Shown in pieces: positions 52,167-61,411 of a stretch of DNA of 64,000 bases. How positions within the stretch are numbered: the stretch's first letter is position 1; every line of letters starts with the position of its first letter. Both the position numbers and the translations under genes were made by a program. Below the pieces are notes generated by a model. It ran no database searches. It had not been told where the DNA came from and saw nothing but the letters and a program-made list of their open reading frames with translations. The stretch comes from Rhizobium rhododendri (lineage in GTDB: Bacteria; Pseudomonadota; Alphaproteobacteria; Rhizobiales; Rhizobiaceae), in assembly GCF_007000325.2 (NCBI RefSeq), contig NZ_CP117268.1, forward strand, positions 1,466,639 through 1,530,638, read 5' to 3'.

Positions 52167-53492
52167 TCAATCATGTCTAGCATCAGGTACGCTGATCCGC
52201 GCTATCAGACCGTGGGGCTGATTGGAGGACAAGGAGATGCTGCCGCCGTGGGAGCGGGCGATGTAGGCCACAATAGACAGGCCGAGACCGAAGCCTGCTT
52301 GGCCGCGTCGTGACGGATCTCCTTTGAAGAACGGTTGGAGCACCTTTTCGCGGAGTTCCTCGGATACTCCCGGCCCGTCGTCGGCGACCGAGATGGAAAA
52401 GCCGGTTGCGGTTTGCCGGAGTTCAACACAGGCGGAGTTGGAAAACTTCGAGGCATTGTCGCAGAGGTTTGTAACAGCGCGCATCATGGAAAGCGGACGG
52501 CAATTGGCGATCATTTTATTGGGCCCGCGATAGGTCATGTTGAACCCAACGTCTGAGAAATCACTGCACACGGTCTGCAGGATGCTGGCGACGTCGACCC
52601 GTTCCACCTCCTCGGTGGCGTAGTCATCGCGAAGATAGTTCAGACTTTCTGTGAGCAACCTGTCCATATGGTCGATATCGGTCAGCAGCGCGTCTCGCGT
52701 AGAGCCGTCGCCCATACGCTCGATCCGCAATCTGAGCCGCGTCAGCGGCGTGCGCACATCGTGGCTGATGCCTCTCAGCATCTGCGTGCGGCCCTCGACC
52801 ATGAGATGGATCCGGTTTCGCATGCCATTGAGCGCGCGCGCCAGAGAGACAATCTCGACGCTGCCGCGCTCTTCGAAAATACGCGAGCCGCTGCTGATGT
52901 CCGAAAGCGTTGCTGCTTCGGAGATTTTCTTGATGGGTTCTGTCACCGTCCGAATCGCGAAGATGAAGAAGAAGACGATGAGCACGATGACCGCCATGAA
53001 ATAATACGTGCTTTGGCTGAGGAATGAGCTCGTTATGATCGTGTCCGGAAAACCGAAGGAAACGACGATGTTTTCCTCGTCGACCCGCTCCGCAATGACC
53101 CGTCGCTCATCTAGCAGCGCTCGCCATCCGCCGAGAGGCGGCTCGCCGTCCGGAGGAAACAGCAAGTCTGCAAACGTCTCGGCAACGCTCTGGAATTCGG
53201 ACGAGCCCTTGAATTGCGAAACCATCGAAATCGGTGCGAGCGAGACATCCAGTCCTGCACGTCGGGCAGTTGCAACAATGGCGGGACGATCCGCTGAAGG
53301 GGTCTGCGACAGAAGCATCGCCAGGGTCTTCACCTGCTCGACAGCCCTTTCGAGGTTGGGTGCGGTAAAGTCTCGTTTGGCAAGGTTTTCCAGCGCCCGC
53401 CCACAGACAATGACCGTCACCAAAGCCACCAGAATGATGAGCGTGATCTGACCACGAAGGGTTTTGGGGATACTGGTGGCAGTCTTAGGCAT
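52167..53492 (-). CDS. EnvZ-type sensor histidine kinase
   Basis: The 441-residue kinase has two membrane segments (about 15-33, LIILVALVTVIVCG, and about 165-185, FMAVIVLIVFFFIFAI) flanking a periplasmic sensor region. HAMP comes next, then the HisKA motif with the phospho-acceptor in RGISHDVRTPLTRLRLRIE, and HATPase_c motifs NLCDNASKFS, DDGPGVSEE and GFGLGLSIV. The start at 53492 overlaps the regulator gene by eight bases and has GGAGGAGG upstream. It is divergent from an RND pump operon and probably controls it in response to envelope stress or a toxic compound. Confidence 0.92.
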   Translation of the reverse strand: MPKTATSIPKTLRGQITLIILVALVTVIVCGRALENLAKRDFTAPNLERAVEQVKTLAMLLSQTPSADRPAIVATARRAGLDVSLAPISMVSQFKGSSEFQSVAETFADLLFPPDGEPPLGGWRALLDERRVIAERVDEENIVVSFGFPDTIITSSFLSQSTYYFMAVIVLIVFFFIFAIRTVTEPIKKISEAATLSDISSGSRIFEERGSVEIVSLARALNGMRNRIHLMVEGRTQMLRGISHDVRTPLTRLRLRIERMGDGSTRDALLTDIDHMDRLLTESLNYLRDDYATEEVERVDVASILQTVCSDFSDVGFNMTYRGPNKMIANCRPLSMMRAVTNLCDNASKFSNSACVELRQTATGFSISVADDGPGVSEELREKVLQPFFKGDPSRRGQAGFGLGLSIVAYIARSHGGSISLSSNQPHGLIARISVPDARHD

Positions 53493-54231
53493 CGACCTCC
53501 TCCACCGCCGCCGTGAAGACGTAGCCACCCATCCGGACCGTTTTGACAATCAAGGGATCGCGAGGGTCGAGTTCGATCTTTTGCCGCAGGCGACTTATAT
53601 GAACGTCGATGCTGCGTTCGATCGGGCCGGCCAGACCCGCGTGGGTGAGAGCCAGCAGCTGTTCCCTGGTCAGCACTTGACCGGGGTTCTGACAAAAAGC
53701 GATCAGGAGGTCAAACTCATGTGTTGTCATGGCGACGCGCGCATGGCTCGGGTCGTGTACCTGCCGCCGGATCGGATCAATACGCCAGTTGTCGAAACGG
53801 AAAATGCGTTTTCGCCGAACCTCGATCGGAGGAGAGGCGAGTCTCGATCGGCGAAGTAGCCCTTTGATGCGGGCAACGAGTTCCCTGAGGACAAAGGGCT
53901 TGGTGACGTAGTCGTCCGCACCGATCTCGAGCCCGACAACCCTGTCGATATCGCTACTGACGGATGTCAGCATCAGGATGGGAATATCGCCGGCCCCGCG
54001 AAGCCTCCGGCATATGCTGAACCCGTCCTCACCAGGAAGCATCACATCGAGAACGACGAGATCGAAGTCATCCGCTCTCATCCTTGCATCCATGGCCGCA
54101 CCGTCTGCCGCAATATCGACCACCATTCCCTGCTCCACGAGACTGTCCCGAACGAGACCTGCAATCTGGGCATCATCTTCGACAATGAGGATTTTCGGCG
54201 CATTGGACATGGGGGTGCAGGCTGGCTCCAT
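53485..54231 (-). CDS. OmpR-type response regulator
   Basis: The 248-residue regulator has a receiver domain with phospho-acceptor in DFDLVVLDVMLPGEDGF, the acidic pair VEDDAQ and lysine in DDYVTKPFVLREL. An OmpR winged helix ends it (AMTTHEFDLLIAF, then RSIDVHISRLRQKIE). Two starts are possible: ATG 54231 (used here, with CGGGAG upstream) and ATG 54210. It is the first gene of the kinase-regulator operon, and a long inverted repeat lies in front of it. Confidence 0.93.
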   Translation of the reverse strand: MEPACTPMSNAPKILIVEDDAQIAGLVRDSLVEQGMVVDIAADGAAMDARMRADDFDLVVLDVMLPGEDGFSICRRLRGAGDIPILMLTSVSSDIDRVVGLEIGADDYVTKPFVLRELVARIKGLLRRSRLASPPIEVRRKRIFRFDNWRIDPIRRQVHDPSHARVAMTTHEFDLLIAFCQNPGQVLTREQLLALTHAGLAGPIERSIDVHISRLRQKIELDPRDPLIVKTVRMGGYVFTAAVEEVDA

Positions 54232-54296
54232 GAGCAATTATCTCCCGTCGTTTATCTCTCATAACACGGTACGGCGCGCACCTGGGGAGCGAAAGA

Positions 54297-54350
54297 TTAA
54301 GTTTTGTTGCTGGCGGGCAAGACCGGTTCCTCGGCTGAAACAAAACTTAA
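54297..54350. promoter_or_regulatory. Perfect 12-bp inverted repeat, candidate response-regulator operator
   Basis: TTAAGTTTTGTT (54297-54308) and AACAAAACTTAA (54339-54350) are exact inverted copies separated by 30 bp, centre to centre 42 bp or about four helical turns. They lie between the divergent two-component and RND operons, where the OmpR-type regulator should act. Confidence 0.7.
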
Positions 54351-54446
54351 CACAATGCAATGCACGCCCCGAAACCCATGTGGCAGAGATCAGGCACTGA
54401 ATTTGCGTCGCTTTGTCGAGCGGCATGCAGCCCTACTGGAGTGCCT

Positions 54447-55523
54447 ATGCTCAGCCGTATCCTTGCCTGCTGCGCCATCCTGTGCGCAACAGGACTAACT
54501 GCCTGTTCGGACGATGCGGCGCCTCCATCGAGGGCGCGCACTGTCAGGGTCGTGACAGTTCAATCGCAGCTTATTGGCCAAGCCTTCAGTCAAACCGGCG
54601 AGGTTCAGCCACGCTATCAGATCCCGATGAGCTTCCGGCTGGAGGGCAAGATTGTCTTTCGGATCGAGAACGGCACCTCCGTCAAAGCGGGCGATGTCCT
54701 CGCAAGTGTCGACAAGATCCCGTCATCTATCAACGTCTCGTCCGCGTCGGCGCAAGTCGATGTAGCAAAGTCCGACGTAGGGCTCGCCGAGCTCACCGCA
54801 GCGCGCAATTGGGAACTGTTTTCAAAAGATGCCATTTCGCGCGCCCAGCTTCAGCAAGGCGACGCCAATCTGCACGCAGCAAAATCAAAGCTGGAAGCCG
54901 CGAGCGCGGCTTTAGATAGCGCCAGACAGTCTCTCTCTTACACAGACCTGAGAGCTGATCGCGATGGCATAGTCTCCGGCGTCTCTGCTGGTGTGGGCCA
55001 GGTCGTTACCTCCGGCCAGACTGTAATGACGCTGAGCTCGAACGCGGAACTGGATGCGGTTTTCGATATCCCCGAGCAACTGTGGAACGAGAACCTGAAC
55101 GACCCCGAGATCCAGATCAGGCTCCTATCCGACCCGACCAAGACCGCAACGGGAAAGGTGCGGGAGGTCACGCCATCGGCTGATGCAACAACCCGAACCT
55201 ATCGCGTCAGGGTGACCTTGCAACACCCGGTTCAAGGCTTCCCGATGGGCGCTGCCGTCAGCGGCAAGGTGATCCTTTCGCCAAAGCGCCTGTTCGAGGT
55301 TCCATCTTCAGCACTTGTCCGTCTCGGACAGGATCAGGCAGTCTTTGTCTACGTGCCTCCGAGCAAAACCGTTCATGCGCGGGCCGTCAAGATAGAGAGG
55401 TACGCGGGCAGGAGCATGTTTGTTTCCGACGGCCTTGGCGACGGCGATCTTGTCGCGACAGCCGGTGTCACCAAGCTGCGTGACGGCGAAGCCGTCACCG
55501 TCGAGAAAGACGACCGCCTATGA
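54447..55523 (+). CDS. RND efflux adaptor lipoprotein (membrane fusion protein)
   Basis: The 358-residue protein begins MLSRILACCAILCATGLTAC; LTAC followed by S is a lipobox, so the mature protein is an inner-membrane lipoprotein. The rest is an adaptor: PMSFRLEGKIVFRIENGTSVKAGDVLASVD, a coiled-coil hairpin, DLRADRDGIVSGVSAGVGQVV, then the beta-barrel domain. The start at 54447 has GGAG seven bases upstream and gives the correct signal. It overlaps the pump gene by four bases (ATGA). Regulation is probably by the divergent OmpR-type pair. Confidence 0.9.
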   Translation: MLSRILACCAILCATGLTACSDDAAPPSRARTVRVVTVQSQLIGQAFSQTGEVQPRYQIPMSFRLEGKIVFRIENGTSVKAGDVLASVDKIPSSINVSSASAQVDVAKSDVGLAELTAARNWELFSKDAISRAQLQQGDANLHAAKSKLEAASAALDSARQSLSYTDLRADRDGIVSGVSAGVGQVVTSGQTVMTLSSNAELDAVFDIPEQLWNENLNDPEIQIRLLSDPTKTATGKVREVTPSADATTRTYRVRVTLQHPVQGFPMGAAVSGKVILSPKRLFEVPSSALVRLGQDQAVFVYVPPSKTVHARAVKIERYAGRSMFVSDGLGDGDLVATAGVTKLRDGEAVTVEKDDRL

Positions 55524-58500
55524 ACTCGCACCCAACCCCACCCTCGAACCGCTTCAATCTCTCCGTATGGGCAATCACCCACCGCTCACTGGTGATTTTC
55601 CTCATGCTCGCGACGATCACAGGCGGCCTGTTGAGTTATTTGGATCTGTCTCGCAATGAGGACCCTCCGTTTACCATCAAGACGATGGTCGTCAGCGCGA
55701 GCTGGCCCGGCGCGAACGTCGACGAAACTGTTAGTCTGCTGACCGATAAGCTTGAAAAGAAACTCTCCGAAACGCCACACCTCGATTATACGCAGAGTTA
55801 TACGCGTCCTGGCCAAGCCGTGATCATGGTGAACTTGCGCGACGACACCCCGCCCGCAGAGGTCGATGGAATCTGGTACACAGTTCGCAAGAAGGTGTCG
55901 GATATCTCATCGACATTACCGGAAGGCGTCTCCGGGCCTTTCTTCGACGACGAATTCGGCGACACCTATGGAAGCATCTATGCCTTCCATGGCGATGGAT
56001 TTAGCCCAAGAGAACTGCGCGATCGCGTCGAGGCAATCCGCGAGGCAATTCTCTCGCTACCCAATATCGGCAAGGTAAATCTTCTCGGCACCCAGGAAGA
56101 ACAGGTTCTGATCGAGTTCTCGCCGGGCAAGCTTGCCAGTCTCGGGATCGATCCGGCTGCCGCAATCGAAGCGATCCGCGCCCAAAACGCCGTCAGTCCC
56201 GCCGGATTGATCCAGACGACGGAAGAAAAGATTTCTGTCCGGGTCAGCGGGGCTTTCGCTTCCGAGGACACTCTCAAGGACATGACGCTGAAGCTCGGCG
56301 GTCGCTATTTCAGGCTCGATTCGATAGCGACCATCTCGAGACGCAGCGTTGACCCGCCCGCACCAACCGTGCGCGTCAACGGCAAGGAAGTGATCGCACT
56401 TGCGATTTCCATGGCGAAGGACGGCAACCTCCTGACCTTTGGCCAGGCCCTTAAAACGCAGATGAAAGCCATTGCGTCCCAGCTGCCAGCCGGCATCGAA
56501 ATGAGCGAGGTCGCGGATCAGTCTACAGTGGTCGAGGATGCAGTCGACGGCTTCACGAAAGTCCTGGTCGAAGCGATCATTATCGTCCTTGCCGTTTCTT
56601 TTGTGTCGCTGGGCACAAGGGCCGGCCTGGTGGTGACGATCTCCATACCTCTCGTCCTGGCCCTGACATTTTTCGGTATGGAAATCGCCGGCGTCGGTCT
56701 TCAGCGGATCTCCTTGGGGGCTCTCATCATTGCCCTGGGTCTGCTGGTCGACGATGCCATGATCACCGTCGAAAGCATGGTCTCCTGCCTGGAGAATGGC
56801 AAGTCGCGCTCCGTTGCCGCGACATACGCCTACGAGACAACCGCCTTCCCCATGCTGACCGGCACAGCGGTCATGATCGCCGGTTTCATTCCCGTCGGCT
56901 TTGCGGCGTCCAGTGCCGGAGAATATACATTCTCGCTGTTCATGGTGATCTTCATCGCACTGTCGTCGTCCTGGATCGTGGCGGTTCTCTTTTCGCCCCT
57001 TCTCGGCACGTGGATATTGCCGAAGGCACTGGCTCACTCTCACGGCGAAGCGGGCCGGATATCGACCCTCTATCGCAGGAGCGTGGCCTGGACGCTGCGG
57101 CATCGCTGGCTGACGATCATCTGCTCGCTTGTGGCATTCGGACTGTCGGTTGCGGGCTTCGGTCGCCTCGAGCAGCAGTTCTTCCCGGCATCCGACAGGC
57201 CGGAGCTGTTAATTGGCCTGACCCTGCCCCAGAACGCGTCGCGGGCAGCAACAGAGATCCGCGCCAAGCAGTTGGAGGATGTTCTCGCCAAGGACCCGGA
57301 CATCGATCACTACACCACCTATGTCGGATCGGGGTCTGTCCGGTTCTACCTTCCGATGGACCTTCAACTCGAAAACGACAATGTGACCGAAACCGTTGTG
57401 GTCGCCAAAAGCGTCGAGGCTAGGGACGCCGTCCGCCAGAGAATTGAAACTGCGCTGGACGACAAGTTCTCGGATCTGGTGACGCGCGTCTCGCCGCTCG
57501 AACTTGGGCCTCCCGTCGGTTGGCCTCTGAAATTTCGGGTGTCCGGGCCCGATTATCAGCAGGTTCGCGTCCTGTCGGCAAGAGTTGCATCCATCATCGG
57601 CAGCAATCCGGATGCCTGCGACGTCAATATGACCGCCGGAGAGCCGCAAAAGAGCGTGACCATTCTGGTGAACCAGACCGAGGCCCGGGCGCTCGGCATG
57701 AGTTCGGAATCGATCGCCAACCAGATCACAGCGATCTTTTCCGGATCGACCGTCACCACGATCCGCGACAGGAACAGGCTGGTGGATGTCGTCGTCAAGG
57801 GCACCGAGGCTGACCGCACGTCCGTTGCCGAGGTGAGCAATCTTGAGCTTCGTACCGGCGACGGAAGCCATGTGCCGCTTCGTCAGGTGGCGACCGTTGC
57901 CTACGGCATGGAAGACCCGATCATCTGGAGGCGGCAAGGCAAACCGATGATCATCGTGCAGTCGGACGTCCAGAATGGCGCCCTCGCCGCAACGGTCGCT
58001 GGAAAGGTCGACGAACAGCTCAACGCGCTGCGTCAGGATCTTCCCTTCGGCTACACCATCACCGCAGGCGGTATCACGGAAGAATCCGACAAGGGCAATT
58101 CCTCCATCTTCGCGGTCGTTCCCGTCATGATATTCGTCATCGTCGCCCTCCTCATGATCCAATTGCAGAATTTCACGCGCATGGCGCTTGCTCTCCTGAT
58201 GGCTCCGTTCGGGCTTGTCGGTGTGGTTCTTGCGATGCTGCCGACCGGCACGCCAATGGGCTTTGTTGCGCAACTCGGTGTGATTGCCCTTGCCGGCATG
58301 ATTATTCGCAACGCGGTCATCCTCATTCAGGAGATCGACCAGAATGTTGCGCGGGGACAACTGCCCGACGAGGCGATCATCGCGGCATCCCTCCACCGTG
58401 CACGACCGATCGTCCTGACAGCCTGCGCTGCCATCCTTGGCATGATCCCGATCGCCTCCGAGATCTTCTGGGGCCCGATGGCCTCGGCGATCATCGGCGG

Positions 58501-58624
58501 GCTCGCGGTTGCCACGCTCCTGACCCTGACCCTCCTGCCCTCAGCGATGTCGCTTTTGCTTGCGGCAGAAGCCAGGCGGGCCGTTCCCGCGCGATCGCAG
58601 CAGAGCGCTGTAGACCTGGGTTGA
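55520..58624 (+). CDS. RND efflux pump
   Basis: The 1034-residue pump is of full length. The first membrane helix has WAITHRSLVIFLMLATITGG, and DLSRNEDPPFTIKTMVVSASWPGA is a porter-domain start typical of RND pumps of the VexF/TriC-like group. The proton-relay segment GLLVDDAMITVESMVSCLENG lies near 410, and GMIIRNAVILIQEI marks the second half. It is coupled to the lipoprotein adaptor, and the DUF3313-type lipoprotein follows. Substrates are unknown. Confidence 0.93.
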   Translation: MNSHPTPPSNRFNLSVWAITHRSLVIFLMLATITGGLLSYLDLSRNEDPPFTIKTMVVSASWPGANVDETVSLLTDKLEKKLSETPHLDYTQSYTRPGQAVIMVNLRDDTPPAEVDGIWYTVRKKVSDISSTLPEGVSGPFFDDEFGDTYGSIYAFHGDGFSPRELRDRVEAIREAILSLPNIGKVNLLGTQEEQVLIEFSPGKLASLGIDPAAAIEAIRAQNAVSPAGLIQTTEEKISVRVSGAFASEDTLKDMTLKLGGRYFRLDSIATISRRSVDPPAPTVRVNGKEVIALAISMAKDGNLLTFGQALKTQMKAIASQLPAGIEMSEVADQSTVVEDAVDGFTKVLVEAIIIVLAVSFVSLGTRAGLVVTISIPLVLALTFFGMEIAGVGLQRISLGALIIALGLLVDDAMITVESMVSCLENGKSRSVAATYAYETTAFPMLTGTAVMIAGFIPVGFAASSAGEYTFSLFMVIFIALSSSWIVAVLFSPLLGTWILPKALAHSHGEAGRISTLYRRSVAWTLRHRWLTIICSLVAFGLSVAGFGRLEQQFFPASDRPELLIGLTLPQNASRAATEIRAKQLEDVLAKDPDIDHYTTYVGSGSVRFYLPMDLQLENDNVTETVVVAKSVEARDAVRQRIETALDDKFSDLVTRVSPLELGPPVGWPLKFRVSGPDYQQVRVLSARVASIIGSNPDACDVNMTAGEPQKSVTILVNQTEARALGMSSESIANQITAIFSGSTVTTIRDRNRLVDVVVKGTEADRTSVAEVSNLELRTGDGSHVPLRQVATVAYGMEDPIIWRRQGKPMIIVQSDVQNGALAATVAGKVDEQLNALRQDLPFGYTITAGGITEESDKGNSSIFAVVPVMIFVIVALLMIQLQNFTRMALALLMAPFGLVGVVLAMLPTGTPMGFVAQLGVIALAGMIIRNAVILIQEIDQNVARGQLPDEAIIAASLHRARPIVLTACAAILGMIPIASEIFWGPMASAIIGGLAVATLLTLTLLPSAMSLLLAAEARRAVPARSQQSAVDLG

Positions 58625-58690
58625 CGGAGGCGAGCCGCAACGGCAACCCGATTCCACGACAATGTGTATCTCCCTGAAAATTGGACTTTA

Positions 58691-59554
58691 ATGGCTATGA
58701 CGATCAAAGACTTGCGCCAGACCGTTTTCAAAACCCATCTCGTCATCTGGAAGGCGGCCGGACTTTGTGTCGCGCTCAGTCTTGCAAGTTGCAGCTCGGT
58801 TCCGCTGACCGAGTCCGGGGCGCTGACGTCATACGGCAGTCTGGGAGCGAGCGAAGGGCGCTTTAGCAAGTCCCGCTCCTACGTAGATACACCAGCATTG
58901 CTGGCTGCGACTACAGTTGCAATTTCTTCGACACGCTTGTCGCCTCAGGCCTCCTCGAGCATTCACAATACTGGCGACGGGCGTCTGGTCTCCAATGCCC
59001 TTGATCGAGCGCTCTGCATCGGCCTCAGCGATCGATACAACATCGTTGGTCCCGGCGAGCCCGCCGACATCACCGTCAAGGCCGTCATCACGGACATCGT
59101 GCCAACCGGCAAGTTCGCGGCCGGATTATCGACGGCCGTCAGTCTGGGAAGCTCGGTCGTCCTGCCCGTTGGCGTGCCTCGCCTCCCCATTGGCCTTGGA
59201 GGACTAGCGGTGGAAGCGGAAGCCCTCGACAAGGACGGCATGCAGAGGGCAGCCATCGTTTGGTCCCGCGGCGCGAACTCGATCACCAATCAAGCGAGGG
59301 TCTCCGAAGTCGGAGACGCCTACGGCCTTGCCTCTGCCTTTGCCGGTCAATTCGCAGAAATGCTTGTGAAAGGAAAGAACACCTCTGGTTTACACGTGTC
59401 GCTCCCATCCCGGCAGAAATTGCGGTCACAACTCGGTGGGGCACCAAAGAACGCTGCCTGTGAAGCTTACGGTCGTGCACCCGGTGTCTCCGGATTGGCC
59501 CTGAGCCTTCTTGGCACGCCACCATCCTGGAGCGATTCTGGCCCTAAGCTTTAG
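58691..59554 (+). CDS. DUF3313-like lipoprotein
   Basis: The protein is about 287 residues. A hydrophobic signal ends in the lipobox LASC followed by SSVP (VALSLASCSSV). The mature part contains SKSRSYVDTPALLAATTVAI and ADITVKAVITDIVPTGKFAAGLSTAVSLGSS, the pattern of DUF3313 outer-membrane-associated lipoproteins often encoded after RND pumps. The start is uncertain: ATG 58691 or 58697 is used because the signal then begins close to the N-terminus. No strong ribosome site is seen. The last 45 residues look less conserved. Confidence 0.65.
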   Translation: MAMTIKDLRQTVFKTHLVIWKAAGLCVALSLASCSSVPLTESGALTSYGSLGASEGRFSKSRSYVDTPALLAATTVAISSTRLSPQASSSIHNTGDGRLVSNALDRALCIGLSDRYNIVGPGEPADITVKAVITDIVPTGKFAAGLSTAVSLGSSVVLPVGVPRLPIGLGGLAVEAEALDKDGMQRAAIVWSRGANSITNQARVSEVGDAYGLASAFAGQFAEMLVKGKNTSGLHVSLPSRQKLRSQLGGAPKNAACEAYGRAPGVSGLALSLLGTPPSWSDSGPKL

Positions 59555-59641
59555 CGCTTGGCCACGGCATCTTTCAAAGAGGCAGAGCCCTTTCCTGACG
59601 CGCTGCAGCCAAGCTGCGTCCCAATACCGAGAGCAGGACCA

Positions 59642-60091
59642 TTGATATTTCAACCAGTTGATAAAAGGCAGCTACCTGAGACCTCGCCTCTTCCTTCGTT
59701 CGCGCCAACGTTCGATCTTGCAATCGTCGTTTCGCCGACCGACATCGATGAGCAGGGGCACGTCAACAATTCCATCTATCTTCAGTGGGTGCAGAAAGCC
59801 GTCCTCGGCTACTGGCACCACATCGCACCAACCGATGCCCGGAGCGATCTGGTTTGGGTCGCACTAGCTCATCACATCCGATATAGAAAGCCGGTGCTCC
59901 TGGGCGATCCCATCCGTGCTTTGGTGACCGCGACCCACGCGTCTGGACCTCGGGCATCCTTCACAACGCTGGTGAAGCGTCGCGATGAGCTTTGCGCGGA
60001 AATAGAAAGCTCCTGGTGCTGCATCGACGCCTCGACAAGGCGTCCCCATCGACTGGCAAGGGAAATCATAAGGGCCTTCCTGCCTGCGTGA
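59642..60091 (+). CDS. Acyl-CoA thioesterase (hotdog fold)
   Basis: The 149-residue protein has the 4-hydroxybenzoyl-CoA thioesterase/YbgC-like pattern: VVSPTDIDEQGHVNNSIYLQWVQKAVLGYW, with the catalytic aspartate in the T-D-IDEQGHVNN motif, and VALAHHIRYRKPVLLGDPIRALV later. I place the start at the TTG at 59642, which follows AGCAGGACC; a TTG at 59558 would add 28 unlikely residues. The substrate is unknown. The gene is separated from the RND operon by 87 bp and may be independent. Confidence 0.75.
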   Translation: MIFQPVDKRQLPETSPLPSFAPTFDLAIVVSPTDIDEQGHVNNSIYLQWVQKAVLGYWHHIAPTDARSDLVWVALAHHIRYRKPVLLGDPIRALVTATHASGPRASFTTLVKRRDELCAEIESSWCCIDASTRRPHRLAREIIRAFLPA

Positions 60092-60344
60092 CAGAGGGAG
60101 TAAATCTCACGACTGGCGTTATCAATCGAGCGATCTGGCGCGGTCCGGGCAAGTTACCCCAAATCTTAAAGCGCGTTTTTTTCAATTCCTTCGCTTTTCA
60201 AAGCAGTTACTTGGCCGTGACAACATTGGCGGCGGCCTCTGAGAGTGAACGCTGACTGAATAGTGTCTTCAGCTTCCATTCCAAAACTGGCGTCTAGAAA
60301 TGGGGTGTTCAACCGCGGTCCTATCCGCCTGAGGAGACAAAGTC

Positions 60345-60782
60345 ATGATCCGCACGTCTTTCATTGCAACCGCACTCGTCGCTCTCGTTGGTCTTACCGC
60401 CGCAGCCCCTGCCATGGCCAACGATGTGCGTATCGAACAATATGGCTGGTCGAATTCTGCCGGTGGCGCGCAGGAAGGGTTCGAAAATAGGATCAGGACC
60501 TATCAGAACGGTGGCTACAACCGGATTGTCGGCCATCAATACGGTCGTCATAACCTTTCGGCTGTCGGTCAGGAGGGCAATGGCAATTACGGCGCCACCT
60601 ATCAGAACGGTAACCGCAACGTAGCTGGTATTGGCCAGTTTGGCTCCAATCACACGACTATCCTTACCCAGGATGGCAACGGCAATATCGCAGCCGGCGT
60701 CCAGGTCGGTAGCGGCTGCAGCGCAAATGTCAGCCAGGGCGGCAACGGCAACGTCGCAGCCTTCGTCCAGACCTGCCCGTAA
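60345..60782 (+). CDS. Curlin-repeat protein (CsgA/CsgB-like)
   Basis: The 145-residue precursor has a Sec signal peptide (MIRTSFIATALVALVGLTAA, cleavage near AMA-NDV). The mature part is made of glycine/asparagine/glutamine-rich repeats of about 22 residues with the curlin pattern Q-x-G-x-x-N (examples: YQNGGYNRIVGHQYG, YQNGNRNVAGIGQFG, TQDGNGNIAAGVQVG). These form beta-solenoid amyloid fibres. The ATG is preceded by GAGGAGAC. It is followed by csgH and a second curlin gene. The two Cys near the C-terminus are unusual for the major subunit. Confidence 0.88.
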   Translation: MIRTSFIATALVALVGLTAAAPAMANDVRIEQYGWSNSAGGAQEGFENRIRTYQNGGYNRIVGHQYGRHNLSAVGQEGNGNYGATYQNGNRNVAGIGQFGSNHTTILTQDGNGNIAAGVQVGSGCSANVSQGGNGNVAAFVQTCP

Positions 60783-60843
60783 GCTGCGGCTCGATGACGT
60801 CGAAGAGGTCAAGTTCGCAACCGCAGACAATAGGGGATGACCC

Positions 60844-61242
60844 ATGCCAAATAGCGTTGAATATCCGCGCCGTCTGATGACAATTCTTGCGCTGGCCCTG
60901 CTTCCCGTGACCGCCGTCGCGGCGATGATGACGGCTGGGCAACCTGACGCGGCGCAGCTTTGCCGCATCGAAGTATCGCCCGGAGCAGGTGTGGTGAAAC
61001 TGGACGCGCGTGTCGACGTCGATAAGCATGTCAGCGGAACCTACACATTCCGTGTCGAGAAGACGGGGAACGGCGGTATCTCTACGACTAATCAGAGTGG
61101 CGATTTTGATGCGACAGTCGGACATCCGACAATCCTCAGCTCCGTCTCCCTCGAAACTGGAGGCATCAAATACAAAGCCACATTGGATGTTCTGATCGGG
61201 GACAAGAGTTTCAGCTGCTCGAAACAGATCCCCGGCAGCTAA
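60844..61242 (+). CDS. csgH: Curli assembly chaperone CsgH
   Basis: The 132-residue precursor has a hydrophobic signal region (about 10-28) and a mature immunoglobulin-like beta-sandwich with two Cys (CRIEVSPGAGVVKLDARV near the start; FSCSKQIPGS at the end), matching alphaproteobacterial CsgH. CsgH holds curlin subunits unfolded in the periplasm and inhibits amyloid formation. It lies between the two curlin genes and is followed by a strong terminator. Confidence 0.88.
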   Translation: MPNSVEYPRRLMTILALALLPVTAVAAMMTAGQPDAAQLCRIEVSPGAGVVKLDARVDVDKHVSGTYTFRVEKTGNGGISTTNQSGDFDATVGHPTILSSVSLETGGIKYKATLDVLIGDKSFSCSKQIPGS

Positions 61243-61266
61243 AGGCTCAGCACTCTGCAATCCCTG

Positions 61267-61294
61267 AAAAAGGGCGCCGTTTTGGCGCCCTTTT
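61267..61294 (+). terminator. Rho-independent terminator after csgH
   Basis: A GC-rich perfect stem (GGGCGCC and GGCGCCC around GTTTT) is followed by TTTTT and preceded by AAAA. It ends the first curlin-csgH transcript, so the second curlin gene has its own promoter or reads through. The symmetry would also work on the minus strand. Confidence 0.9.
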
Positions 61295-61411
61295 TGCTTT
61301 CGACCAACACCACACCACTGAACGACAAGTGAACGGGCAATTCCAATCTGGTTCAGCGACAGGATGCGAAAGTTGATCAACGGCCGAGGTAGCCGATGAA
61401 TGGAGACGAGG

